From Chloroflexi bacterium HGW-Chloroflexi-10 (lineage in GTDB: Bacteria > Chloroflexota > Anaerolineae > Anaerolineales > Anaerolineaceae), in assembly GCA_002840755.1 (NCBI GenBank), contig PHBZ01000025.1, forward strand, positions 16,107-80,106: 64,000 nt of DNA, read 5' to 3'. Positions 28,925 to 36,922 of the stretch are shown piece by piece. The translations under genes and the position numbers were made by a program. Below the pieces are notes generated by a model. It was not told the origin of the DNA and ran no database searches. It worked only from the letters and a program-made list of their open reading frames with translations. Positions within the stretch are counted from its first letter, which is position 1, and each line of letters begins with the position of its first letter.

Positions 28925-29821
28925 ATGAGCAGTGATGGAATTGAACAAGTTGAATTTAGTAAATTAATAGCTGAACATTACGACGAACTTACGATCAGTG
29001 AAAAACGTATAGCGTCTTTCATAAGCCAGAATCAGGATGAAGTTGCATTCATGTCTGCAGCGGAAGTTGCTGATGCATTGAATTTAAGCGAACCAACCAT
29101 GTTACGCTTCGCGCGAACGCTGGGTTTTGAGAGTTACCCTGCCATGCGAGTAGCGCTACAAGCAAAAGTTCGTAACCTTGTCAACCACTCTGCTCGGATT
29201 CGTAGTCGGTTGGATGATTTGCGTGTGTCTGGCGATATTTATGAACAACTGGTCACTTCAGAGATTGATTTCCTTACAGAATCACTCCATTCTCTGGACC
29301 GAGAAGCCTTTAATATGGCGGTTGAATACCTTCGCGTCCATCAACGTGTTTTTGTTTTCGGTTTAGGACCATCCGTTTCACTCGTGGATCAGTTGGAAAT
29401 CCGGTTGACTCGCTCTGCCAGGCATGTTATTCCCCTTCGAACCTCTGGACGAGAATTGTTAGAACCCCTGCTATTAATGGGTAAAGATGACCTTCTTATT
29501 GCGATCGGGTTCCATAGCGTAACCCCCTATTTGGAATTGGTCCTTGAGCGAGCAAATGAGTATAACACGCCTGTCATTCTGATTACTGATACTCTGGGTG
29601 ACCTTGTGGGTAACAAGGCGTCTGTAGTCCTTGCTGCTCGGCGTGGACCTGTTTCTGCATTTCACTCGCTGACTGTCCCAATGACGATTATTAATACCTT
29701 GCTGCTTGTCTTGAGTTCCGTTGATCAGGAAAGAATCATGAATAATCTGGATAAACTCGACCAATTGCGGGACAGCGTACGGCGAAAGAATTTTTTGCCT
29801 TTAGCCAGAAAAAAGAAATAG
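28925..29821 (+). CDS. RpiR/MurR family transcriptional regulator
   Basis: 298 residues. The N-terminal HTH_6 domain contains LTISEKRIASFI and a helix-turn-helix at AAEVADALNLSEPTMLRFAR; residues ~120-260 are a SIS domain (VFVFGLGPSVSLVDQLEIRL, then VILITDTLGDLVGNKA) that binds phosphosugars in this family. It is a close paralogue of the regulator at 44639-45511. It lies six bases before the permease gene. Known relatives sense sugar phosphates, which fits a transporter for a phosphorylated compound. GAGGTG precedes the ATG. Confidence 0.9.
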   Translation: MSSDGIEQVEFSKLIAEHYDELTISEKRIASFISQNQDEVAFMSAAEVADALNLSEPTMLRFARTLGFESYPAMRVALQAKVRNLVNHSARIRSRLDDLRVSGDIYEQLVTSEIDFLTESLHSLDREAFNMAVEYLRVHQRVFVFGLGPSVSLVDQLEIRLTRSARHVIPLRTSGRELLEPLLLMGKDDLLIAIGFHSVTPYLELVLERANEYNTPVILITDTLGDLVGNKASVVLAARRGPVSAFHSLTVPMTIINTLLLVLSSVDQERIMNNLDKLDQLRDSVRRKNFLPLARKKK

Positions 29822-29827
29822 GAGCCT

Positions 29828-31666
29828 ATGATGGTTGCCCACATAAACCCCCAAAAATCAGTACACCAACCATTCAGTGCTCATTTCAGGCGATTCATGC
29901 GTTGGCTCACAAGTCCACACGTACTTCTGACGCTTATTATGCTTGCTTTGATGATTTATCTGATTATTATTCCACTTTTCCGGATGGTCATCACTACACT
30001 CACGTTTCAGGAAAAAGATATTGTCACGTATCCTGATGCCGTTGTAGGTAGCTTCACACTCTACCACTGGATCAGGATGCTTACCTCCAAGATCAGTCAG
30101 ATTATATTGTACACACCGTTGCAGCATTCGCTGGTTGTCTCAGCTGGGGCTACGATTATTGCTGCCGTGTTTGGGTGTTTGATGGCATGGTTTGTTATTA
30201 GAACGGACATGCCCGGTAGAAAAATAATAAATGTCCTGGCAATCATTCCATACATGATGCCATCCTGGACAATTTCAATGGCCTGGACAGTATTATTTAA
30301 GAACCGAACAATTGGTGGAGCGCCGGGAATTCTTGAGTTTTTATTGGGAAAAGGTCCACCCGACTGGTTTGCTTATGGACCAGTACCGATCATGATCAGC
30401 AGTGGACTGCATTATTACACATTCTTTTTTCTATTTGTTTCTGCAGCGTTAATGTCCATCGATTCCAATCTTGAAGAAGCAGGCGAGATTATGGGAGCCA
30501 ATCGCTGGCGAATCTTGCGGAAAATTACATTCCCGCTTGTTCTACCAGCATTAATGTCAGGTTTTATTATGACTTTCTCAAGGGTCATGGGGACCTTTGG
30601 CGGGCCTAATATTTTAGGTGTTCCCGTCCGCTATTACACCCTTTCAACCATGATTCGTGCAGATATGAAACTGGGGAACAATGCAGATGGTTTTGTATTG
30701 GCACTCATGTTAATAGCGATTGCGATCATTACTGTTTTTATAAACCAAAAAGCAATGGGAACCAAGAAAAGTTTTGAAACCATAGGTGGGAGAGGTCTTG
30801 TAATCAAGCAGGTGCAATTAAGGAGTTGGCGGATCTTTCTAACAACACTGGTGATTACTACCGAAATCATCATAGCTGTCATTCCCGCAAGTCTCTTATT
30901 GTGGAACACCTTTATGAAAACATCTGGGGATTACAGTTTATCCAACTTGTCTCTGATTCATTGGATTGGAAAGAGCGACCCGTTAATTGATGATGGGTTG
31001 CCAGGAATTTTTCGAAATCCTGCAATCTATCGTGGCGCCTGGAATTCTATAAAACTTGCTTTTAGTACTGCCTTTTTTTCCGCCCTATTAGGAGTGATTT
31101 TGGGTTATGCCATTGTTAAAGGCCGGGGCACCAGGCTATCCAAAATCATTGAGCAGCTTGCCTTCATTCCATACGTGATTCCAGGAATTGCCTTTGGGGC
31201 GGTATACATTTCCATGTTTGCAAAACCGGTTGGACCTATCCCGGCTCTGTACGGAACTTTCGCATTACTGATTGTCGTTTCTGTCGCCAAGAATCTTCCT
31301 TTTTCCAGTCGTACGGGGGTAACTGCAATGATGCAGGTTGGAAAAGAACTGGAAGAAGCTGCGATGGTGGCTGGAGCAAATGCCTGGCTTCGCTTTACAA
31401 GGATCCTCTTTCCTCTCACAAGAAGTGGATTTGTATCCGGATTTTTACTAACCTTCATTACGACTATGCGAGAGTTATCTTTGATCATTCTGTTGGTAAC
31501 CCCGGCTACTCAAGTCCTCGCAAGTATGACTATGCGCTATACCGAGAATGGAAGCGAACAGAAGGCAGACGCGGTGATAATCTTGTTGATCGTGCTCATA
31601 CTTGGCGGAAACTGGCTCATCAGCCGCTTCCGAAAAGGTAGTTTAGAAAAGGGGTTAGGTATTTAA
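29828..31666 (+). CDS. ABC transporter permease, two fused membrane domains (Fe3+/organophosphate type)
   Basis: 612 residues with about 12 membrane segments in two BPD_transp_1 domains. Each has an EAA loop: EEAGEIMGANRWRILRKITF in the first half and EEAAMVAGANAWLRFTRILF in the second. This fused layout is typical of the FbpB/AfuB/phosphonate-type family. It is a paralogue of the permease at 42763-44598. The known substrates of the family include ferric ion, 2-aminoethylphosphonate and, for AfuABC, hexose phosphates. The matching ATPase gene is missing from this cassette apart from a remnant. GGAG precedes the start; either of two adjacent ATGs could be used. Confidence 0.9.
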   Translation: MMVAHINPQKSVHQPFSAHFRRFMRWLTSPHVLLTLIMLALMIYLIIIPLFRMVITTLTFQEKDIVTYPDAVVGSFTLYHWIRMLTSKISQIILYTPLQHSLVVSAGATIIAAVFGCLMAWFVIRTDMPGRKIINVLAIIPYMMPSWTISMAWTVLFKNRTIGGAPGILEFLLGKGPPDWFAYGPVPIMISSGLHYYTFFFLFVSAALMSIDSNLEEAGEIMGANRWRILRKITFPLVLPALMSGFIMTFSRVMGTFGGPNILGVPVRYYTLSTMIRADMKLGNNADGFVLALMLIAIAIITVFINQKAMGTKKSFETIGGRGLVIKQVQLRSWRIFLTTLVITTEIIIAVIPASLLLWNTFMKTSGDYSLSNLSLIHWIGKSDPLIDDGLPGIFRNPAIYRGAWNSIKLAFSTAFFSALLGVILGYAIVKGRGTRLSKIIEQLAFIPYVIPGIAFGAVYISMFAKPVGPIPALYGTFALLIVVSVAKNLPFSSRTGVTAMMQVGKELEEAAMVAGANAWLRFTRILFPLTRSGFVSGFLLTFITTMRELSLIILLVTPATQVLASMTMRYTENGSEQKADAVIILLIVLILGGNWLISRFRKGSLEKGLGI

Positions 31667-31679
31667 GGAGATATTGAAT

Positions 31680-31757
31680 ATGACAGGAATATAAAAAGTT
31701 AAGAACTTGATGAAACTCTTGGAAATAGCACTACAACTTAGAATTCCACCTCATTAG
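31680..31757 (+). pseudogene. Remnant of an ABC ATP-binding subunit gene
   Basis: An AAGGAG sits at the end of the permease gene and is followed by ATG ACA GGA ATA and then a TAA stop. Reading on in frame gives KVKNLMKLL, and allowing one missing T gives KLFGN, together matching the start of ATP-binding subunits (compare IKNLTKKFGN in the intact gene at 41668-42750). No Walker motifs follow; the rest seems deleted. The similarity is short, so this is a tentative call. Confidence 0.42.
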
Positions 31758-32061
31758 TTAAATTCAAAGATATGTAACCACACCCCGTCCTTCTCTATCT
31801 GAAGATAAGAGATCTCCTTGTGTAAAGCTCCTAGCAGGAACTGAAAGGCCACAAGAGAGTATTTCATGCCGCTTATTTTTGGCCAAGATGATCAAATTTT
31901 TTAAAAGTATCCTGCGAAATCCTGCCAATAATGAACTAAATGAGAATTTTGACCATTTCATAAAGTAAAAAAGTGTTCAAAAAAGGAGGCGAAAACGAAA
32001 TAAAAGTGATTGTTCTCAAAGTTGATCCAATCAGATTTCTATATTCATTAAGGAGAAGAAA
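31758..32061 (+). other. Non-coding gap between permease and binding-protein genes
   Basis: About 300 bases with stops in all forward frames. It may be degenerate sequence left by loss of the ATPase gene. A minus-strand frame of 65 codons here has no recognisable features. It ends with the AGGAG of the binding-protein gene. Confidence 0.4.
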
Positions 32062-33333
32062 GTGAAAAAGATTTTTAGAATTGCATCTCTTGTTCTAATG
32101 ATTAGCTTATTAGTGGCTTGTGCGCAGCCTACAGAGGCGCCAGTTACTAATCAGGCGCCGTCAGTAACCGAAGAAATAGTTGTTCCACCCAGTGATAGCC
32201 CTGCTGCAACCGAAGAAAAAGTTGTTCCACCTACCGAAATTTCACTCAGCCCGGCTGAGCAGTGGGCAAAAGACAATGGCATTGGTACTTACCAACCTGA
32301 AACCGAGGACTGGGCGGCTATTGAAGCAGCAGCTAAAAAAGAGGGTTCCGTAATTGTCTACGCCAATTCTTCCAGAATTCAGGATGCAGCCGCAGCATGG
32401 GCATTATTGTACCCTGAGATCACTATCGAAGCCAATGACATGGGTGGAGCGGACGTCATCACCAAGGTTCGTGAAGAACAAAAAGCAGGCGCATTTACCG
32501 GAGATGTCTGGTTCAGTGCTGGTGGACCAGATATTGAAGGAGAGTTTGTTCCCAACCAATACATTTGGAAATACATTCCCCCGGAATTACTCTCTGTTAT
32601 CCCCGCCGAGAACCAAGAGCCAGTTGTTACTTCAAGCACAGAATTATTTGGTTGGGTCTATAATTCCGAATTGAATGAAACCTGCCCAATTTCTAACTGG
32701 TGGGAACTTACCGATCCGGCCTGGAAAGGAAAAATCTTTATCAAGGATCCAATCAATAGTGCTGAAGACCTTGGAATGTTAATGAGTGTTACCACGCATG
32801 CCGATGAGCTGGCAGCAGCATATAAAGATCTCTATGGCACTGATGTTGTCCTGGATGAAGATACTCCTGATGCTGGTTGGTTATGGTTAAAGAAGTTTGC
32901 ACAAAATCAACCCATTGGCGTTGGGGGAAGCGATGATGTATGGGGCGCCATGGCAATTCCAGGTTTGCAGGATAATATGCTCGGATGGCTGCCGTTGTCA
33001 AAATACCGAAACGTTATTTCCGGAAAAGCTGTCTTTGAACCCTGTGTTGAATTAAGTCCTGTAGTTGGTGTTCAAAAACACAATTATTTGGCTATTATCA
33101 ACCAGGCCCCGCATCCTAATGCCGCCAAATTGTTCCTCAGATTTGCTTTGAGCGAAGAAGGATTTGCACCATGGAATCAGGTTGGGCAATATTCTGGACG
33201 AACCGATATCATACCAGGAGAAGCTGCCCTTCCGTTCAAATCCCTGACTGTTTATAACTTTGACAACTTGTTTGTTTACAAAAATATCACAGCATACCAC
33301 GACTTCTATTCAATCAGTTTGCTGACCCCATAA
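32062..33333 (+). CDS. Lipoprotein ABC substrate-binding protein (Fe3+/organophosphate family)
   Basis: 423 residues, GTG start with AGGAG ahead. The N-terminus is a lipoprotein signal with lipobox LLVAC (Cys20), followed by a Thr/Pro/Glu-rich linker. The mature part resembles FbpA/AfuA-type type-2 periplasmic-binding folds: VIVYANSSRIQDAA, QKAGAFTGDVWFSAGG and FGWVYNSELNETCPISNWWEL. It is a paralogue of the protein at 40281-41537. It would capture the substrate outside the membrane and pass it to the permease. Tyrosine clusters for iron binding are not obvious, which favours an organic, perhaps phosphorylated, ligand. Confidence 0.88.
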   Translation: MKKIFRIASLVLMISLLVACAQPTEAPVTNQAPSVTEEIVVPPSDSPAATEEKVVPPTEISLSPAEQWAKDNGIGTYQPETEDWAAIEAAAKKEGSVIVYANSSRIQDAAAAWALLYPEITIEANDMGGADVITKVREEQKAGAFTGDVWFSAGGPDIEGEFVPNQYIWKYIPPELLSVIPAENQEPVVTSSTELFGWVYNSELNETCPISNWWELTDPAWKGKIFIKDPINSAEDLGMLMSVTTHADELAAAYKDLYGTDVVLDEDTPDAGWLWLKKFAQNQPIGVGGSDDVWGAMAIPGLQDNMLGWLPLSKYRNVISGKAVFEPCVELSPVVGVQKHNYLAIINQAPHPNAAKLFLRFALSEEGFAPWNQVGQYSGRTDIIPGEAALPFKSLTVYNFDNLFVYKNITAYHDFYSISLLTP

Positions 33334-33343
33334 AACAATTACA

Positions 33344-33379
33344 TTTATGGACACGGGTACGTATGCCCGTGTCCATAAA
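33344..33379 (+). terminator. Long perfect hairpin after the binding-protein gene
   Basis: TTTATGGACACGGG and CCCGTGTCCATAAA pair perfectly (14 bp) around an 8-base loop, 11 bases after the stop codon. It lies between converging genes and could act on transcripts of both strands. Confidence 0.75.
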
Positions 33380-33450
33380 CATTTTGATCACTGTGGGCAT
33401 TGAAAGAAGAGAGACCAAATATTTTTTTATCAGCTGCAATAAGATGAAGA

Positions 33451-34314
33451 CTAGAGCGTAATGGATTGCCCAATAAGAGCGGAGGCAACCGGAATAGCGG
33501 GATTTAGCTGTTGAAGACGGTTTTTCACCATTTCGTAATGGCAGCAATCCCAAAATTCATTGAGGACGCGGCCAATTTCATGCAGGTGCGTGATTACCAG
33601 ACGCTGCGGTTGGAGAGCCAGGAAAAAGCGGCAAAAATCTTCCACCTTGGGCGGATTAAGCATATCCGCGCATGCTTTTCCAAGCCAGAGATGGGCAAAA
33701 ACGATATCAGGTGGGGAAAACACAGGTATTTTTTCAGGTTGATGAGAGCGGGTATCGCCGGGGAATAACCAGGATTGAGCGCCGCAACTGACGTGATAAC
33801 CCATCGCAGGCACACCGCGGGGAACACCATCTGCAGTGGTATGAAAATGTAGCCCGTCAAAGGGAGTGATGCAGATACCATTCAAGTAAATGGGCTCGAG
33901 AGGTTTGGGAACAATGATGTTACCGGGATCCAACCCGCAATCCTCCAACTGCTGCTGGAGGATTGCGGGGATGACCCACCGGATAGGTAAGTGGGCAAGT
34001 GACCGGATGAGTGGCCTGTCGAGGTGGTCCGCGTGGCTGTGAGTGAGAAGTACAAAATCAAGCTGCTGAAGATCATGTGATAGATCAAAAGGAGGTGTTT
34101 GACCAAGGCGGGTGTAAATGGTGAAAGGGTCAATCGCCCAGCGGATATTTTGGGTACGAAAGAGATAGTTGGCAGAATACAGCAACCAACAACGGTCTTC
34201 CGAACTATTGGTCTGCCATTGCGTAATCATATCCGACCAGAGTGATGGATAGGATGAAATTATTTGATTTTTTATTGCCGTAACAACTTCCTGGCGATTA
34301 GAAACTGGAACCAT
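33451..34314 (-). CDS. Metallo-beta-lactamase-fold hydrolase (UlaG-like)
   Basis: About 287 residues from the ATG at 34314, which overlaps the end of the kinase gene by 17 bases; a start 51 bases further upstream is less likely because of the larger overlap. The metal-binding motif is THSHADHLD (HxHxDH); GDTRSH and THLHEIG further on supply other ligands. The family includes L-ascorbate-6-phosphate lactonase and other hydrolases. Last gene of the long minus-strand cluster. It might open a phosphorylated lactone or cyclic phosphate, but nothing in the sequence fixes the substrate. Confidence 0.78.
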   Translation of the reverse strand: MVPVSNRQEVVTAIKNQIISSYPSLWSDMITQWQTNSSEDRCWLLYSANYLFRTQNIRWAIDPFTIYTRLGQTPPFDLSHDLQQLDFVLLTHSHADHLDRPLIRSLAHLPIRWVIPAILQQQLEDCGLDPGNIIVPKPLEPIYLNGICITPFDGLHFHTTADGVPRGVPAMGYHVSCGAQSWLFPGDTRSHQPEKIPVFSPPDIVFAHLWLGKACADMLNPPKVEDFCRFFLALQPQRLVITHLHEIGRVLNEFWDCCHYEMVKNRLQQLNPAIPVASALIGQSITL

Positions 34315-35197
34315 GATTATAGTTCTTCTGAATGAAAGCCTGTACTTCTGAGAGGGTGCGATCAAAGGGTCCCAGTTTTTCCATCTTCATACTGGTAACC
34401 GCAGCGGCCCAGATACCAGCTTCATAGGGGGTTTTGGTGAGACGCATGGCTACATAAGTGCCAATACAGGTATCACCGCGTCCGCTGCGCCCGATTAGTT
34501 GTGAAGGATAAAACGGAAATTCATGGAATTCGCCGAGCGCATAGATCAGAACACCATCTTTGTGGGTCAGGACAATTTCCTGAGGGCCCATGTCTGCGAA
34601 AATTTTAGCAGCCTTGCGGATATCGGCTTCACCGGTGAGAAATTCTGCCTCAACCGCATCACTCTTGAGGATGTTCAGATGGGCAAGAGTTATTTTCATA
34701 TCTTCCCATGGCTCGTACTTGAGCTCTTTTCCACGCAGGACACGCACAAAACCCTGCATATCGGCGGCAACCTGCATATTTTTTGCCTGCAGGGCTTCGA
34801 TAACATCCAGACCGACCTCACCACGGATGCTGGAACCGATCACAGCAGCCTGGGAATCGATATCCTGGACAGCGGCGGGGGTGATGGTGCCGGCGATGGA
34901 TGAGACAGACAAATTACGAATGTCCGGGTTGGCAGTGGGGTACTCTAGGAGCATGGTGGTGGATTGGGGCGAATAAGTGGGATAACAATCGATACCGGCG
35001 GATTGGAATTTTTCGACAACACCGATATCTTCACGGGCTAAACGAGTGACGACGGCGACATGGAAACCGAGATTGACTACCGCGTGAGCTGAGTAATTGA
35101 TAGCGCCGCCATCGACAAATTTGGTTTCAGTCGGCGTGATAATTTTGTCTTTGGTATAGTTTCCAACGTAGAGAACATCGTATTTGGTTTGGTTCAT
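34298..35197 (-). CDS. PfkB family carbohydrate/polyol kinase
   Basis: 299 residues, normal length. It starts with VLYVGNYTKDKII, has VDGGAINYSAHAVVNLG as the first PfkB signature region and GRSGRGDTCIGTYVAMRL as the second, with the catalytic Asp in GRGD. Members phosphorylate ribose, fructose, nucleosides, myo-inositol or related polyols. It is the next-to-last gene of the minus-strand set, downstream of the phosphate transporter. Substrate unknown; an inositol or sugar kinase would fit the neighbourhood. Confidence 0.85.
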   Translation of the reverse strand: MNQTKYDVLYVGNYTKDKIITPTETKFVDGGAINYSAHAVVNLGFHVAVVTRLAREDIGVVEKFQSAGIDCYPTYSPQSTTMLLEYPTANPDIRNLSVSSIAGTITPAAVQDIDSQAAVIGSSIRGEVGLDVIEALQAKNMQVAADMQGFVRVLRGKELKYEPWEDMKITLAHLNILKSDAVEAEFLTGEADIRKAAKIFADMGPQEIVLTHKDGVLIYALGEFHEFPFYPSQLIGRSGRGDTCIGTYVAMRLTKTPYEAGIWAAAVTSMKMEKLGPFDRTLSEVQAFIQKNYNHGSSF

Positions 35198-35286
35198 GTT
35201 GATTCTGCCTTTTATTGATAATAATTTATTTTTTGACGAAGTTAGTGATTATATCCACTTTTCAGAAAAATTCCGAAACAACCTGG

Positions 35287-36273
35287 TTATGGAAGGAAGC
35301 GGGAAAGGACCCAATACAAACCGGCAGCCATTAGGGCGGCGGCGGGTATGGTTAATAACCAGGCTGTGAGAATTTCGGTGGCTACGTTCCAGCGCACTTT
35401 ATTTAGTCGTTCTCCTGCCCCAACACCCATAATCGCTGAGCTGACCACCTGGGTGGTGCTGACGGGACCGCCTACCAGGGACGCGCTCAGGATCACAACC
35501 GCTGAAGCTAATTGAGCTGAGAATCCATCGATTGGACGAATTTTATAGAACTTACTACCCAACGTGCGGATCAATTTCCATCCGCCCAAAGAGGTTCCGA
35601 GAGCGATCATGGTAGAACATGCGACAATGACCCAGACGGGCACGGCAAATTTTTCCAGATAGCCGCCGGTAACCAGGGCCAGGGTGATAATACCCATTGT
35701 TTTCTGGGCGTCATTGGTGCCGTGGCTGAGCCCTAATGCTAAAGAGGTAACTATTTGGCTGCGTTTGAAAAAGCCGTTAATTTTTGGAGACGCATTCCAA
35801 CTAAAAATAACACTCAAACGTAAGATAATATACCCGACCACAAGACCGATAATCGGTGAAGTAAACAAAGCGATCAGGATTTTTTCCAGACCCTTCATTT
35901 GGATAGCTCCTACACCCGCACCCATGATCACGGCGCCGATGAAGCCGCCAATTAGCGCATGGGATGAACTGCTGGGGAAACCCAAATACCAGGTGAGCAG
36001 ATTCCAGATGATGGCGCTGGAGAGGGCAGCCAAAAGAACGTTGATATTGATCGAATTAGCTGTTACGATTTCATGTCCGATGGTATTGGCAACGGCAACT
36101 CCAAAGATGAAAGGTCCGGTGAACTCTGCAAGGGCGGTCATGGTTAATGCTGTACGGGGTGCGAGAGCCCTGGAAGAGATCATGGTGGCAACCACATTGC
36201 TGGAATCATGGATACCATTCAAGAAATCGAAGCCGAGCGCCAAAATAATCACGATAATAACTGTTATTGACAT
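35287..36273 (-). CDS. pit: PiT family inorganic phosphate transporter
   Basis: About 328 residues. I choose the ATG at 36273, which has GAGGA at the right distance; a start at 36303 would overlap the DUF47 gene by 20 bases. The protein is very hydrophobic, with the PiT signatures GFDFLNGIHDSSNVVATMIS near the N-terminus and ALGLSHGTNDAQKTMGI in the second half (GxHDxxN and GxNDxxK types). It moves inorganic phosphate, usually with a cation. It is paired with a DUF47/PhoU-like protein, a common arrangement. In this locus it could handle phosphate freed from the imported compound. Confidence 0.92.
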   Translation of the reverse strand: MSITVIIVIILALGFDFLNGIHDSSNVVATMISSRALAPRTALTMTALAEFTGPFIFGVAVANTIGHEIVTANSININVLLAALSSAIIWNLLTWYLGFPSSSSHALIGGFIGAVIMGAGVGAIQMKGLEKILIALFTSPIIGLVVGYIILRLSVIFSWNASPKINGFFKRSQIVTSLALGLSHGTNDAQKTMGIITLALVTGGYLEKFAVPVWVIVACSTMIALGTSLGGWKLIRTLGSKFYKIRPIDGFSAQLASAVVILSASLVGGPVSTTQVVSSAIMGVGAGERLNKVRWNVATEILTAWLLTIPAAALMAAGLYWVLSRFLP

Positions 36274-36283
36274 ATAACGATCC

Positions 36284-36904
36284 TCATGTTCTTTTAACAA
36301 CAATATCAGCGATCACATTGGCAGCCTCATCACCGCGATCAGATGCATTACTAAGGTGGCGGTAAACTTCGCGGCGTTTTAAGACTAAAATCATTTCATT
36401 GATATCGGTTACATTGTTGAACATATCCGCCAGGGCTTCGCGGTAGAGTTTTTCAATCTGATTTTCAAGCGCCTTAGCCCGTTGGGCATGTTCAATGGAG
36501 ACGGCCGGGTTTCTTTCCATACGTTCAACTGCCTGATAAAGCTCAAAGGCGCTATCACGCAATAAAGAGCCCATGCGCAGCATGTGCGGGGTTGCCTCGA
36601 TCTTGAATATGACCATTTCATCGACAGTGCTATAGGCATAATCCAAAACATCATCGATTGTTCTGGAAAGATTAAAGATGTCCTCGCGGTCAAACGGGGT
36701 CACAAAGGTGCGATTTAGCTCATCGATGAGGATCCGACGCGCTTCATCGGCTTCTTTTTCCTTTTTAGTGACTAATTCTGCGTAGATGGGATCATTGGTT
36801 TCAAAGTATTTCTTGAGAGCTTCCAACCCTTCCAGCGTCAATGCGGCTTGGTCCGCAATTAATGTATGAAAAATGTTCTTTCGTTTTTTGAATAAGCCTA
36901 ACAT
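36284..36904 (-). CDS. DUF47 (PhoU-like) phosphate transport accessory protein
   Basis: 206 residues, mainly helical: IADQAALTLEGLEALKKYF, then FVTPFDREDIFNLSRTIDDV, a hallmark of DUF47, and LVLKRREVYRHLSNASDRGDEAANV with the E-x3-D-type metal motif. DUF47 proteins are encoded beside PiT transporters and are thought to regulate them. Ten bases separate it from pit. AAAGGA is upstream of the ATG. Confidence 0.9.
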   Translation of the reverse strand: MLGLFKKRKNIFHTLIADQAALTLEGLEALKKYFETNDPIYAELVTKKEKEADEARRILIDELNRTFVTPFDREDIFNLSRTIDDVLDYAYSTVDEMVIFKIEATPHMLRMGSLLRDSAFELYQAVERMERNPAVSIEHAQRAKALENQIEKLYREALADMFNNVTDINEMILVLKRREVYRHLSNASDRGDEAANVIADIVVKRT

Positions 36905-36922
36905 GAATTCTATCCTTTCAAT

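Noticed and set aside
31764..31961. Minus-strand frame of 65 codons in the gap after the first permease
   Set aside because: No recognisable motif, no ribosome-binding site, and it lies over the suspected ATPase remnant.
29828..33333. A plain ferric-iron importer
   Set aside because: The family name alone suggests it, but RpiR regulators, HAD proteins, phosphate transport and kinases around it, and no obvious iron-binding tyrosine pair, favour an organic phosphorylated ligand. Iron cannot be formally excluded.
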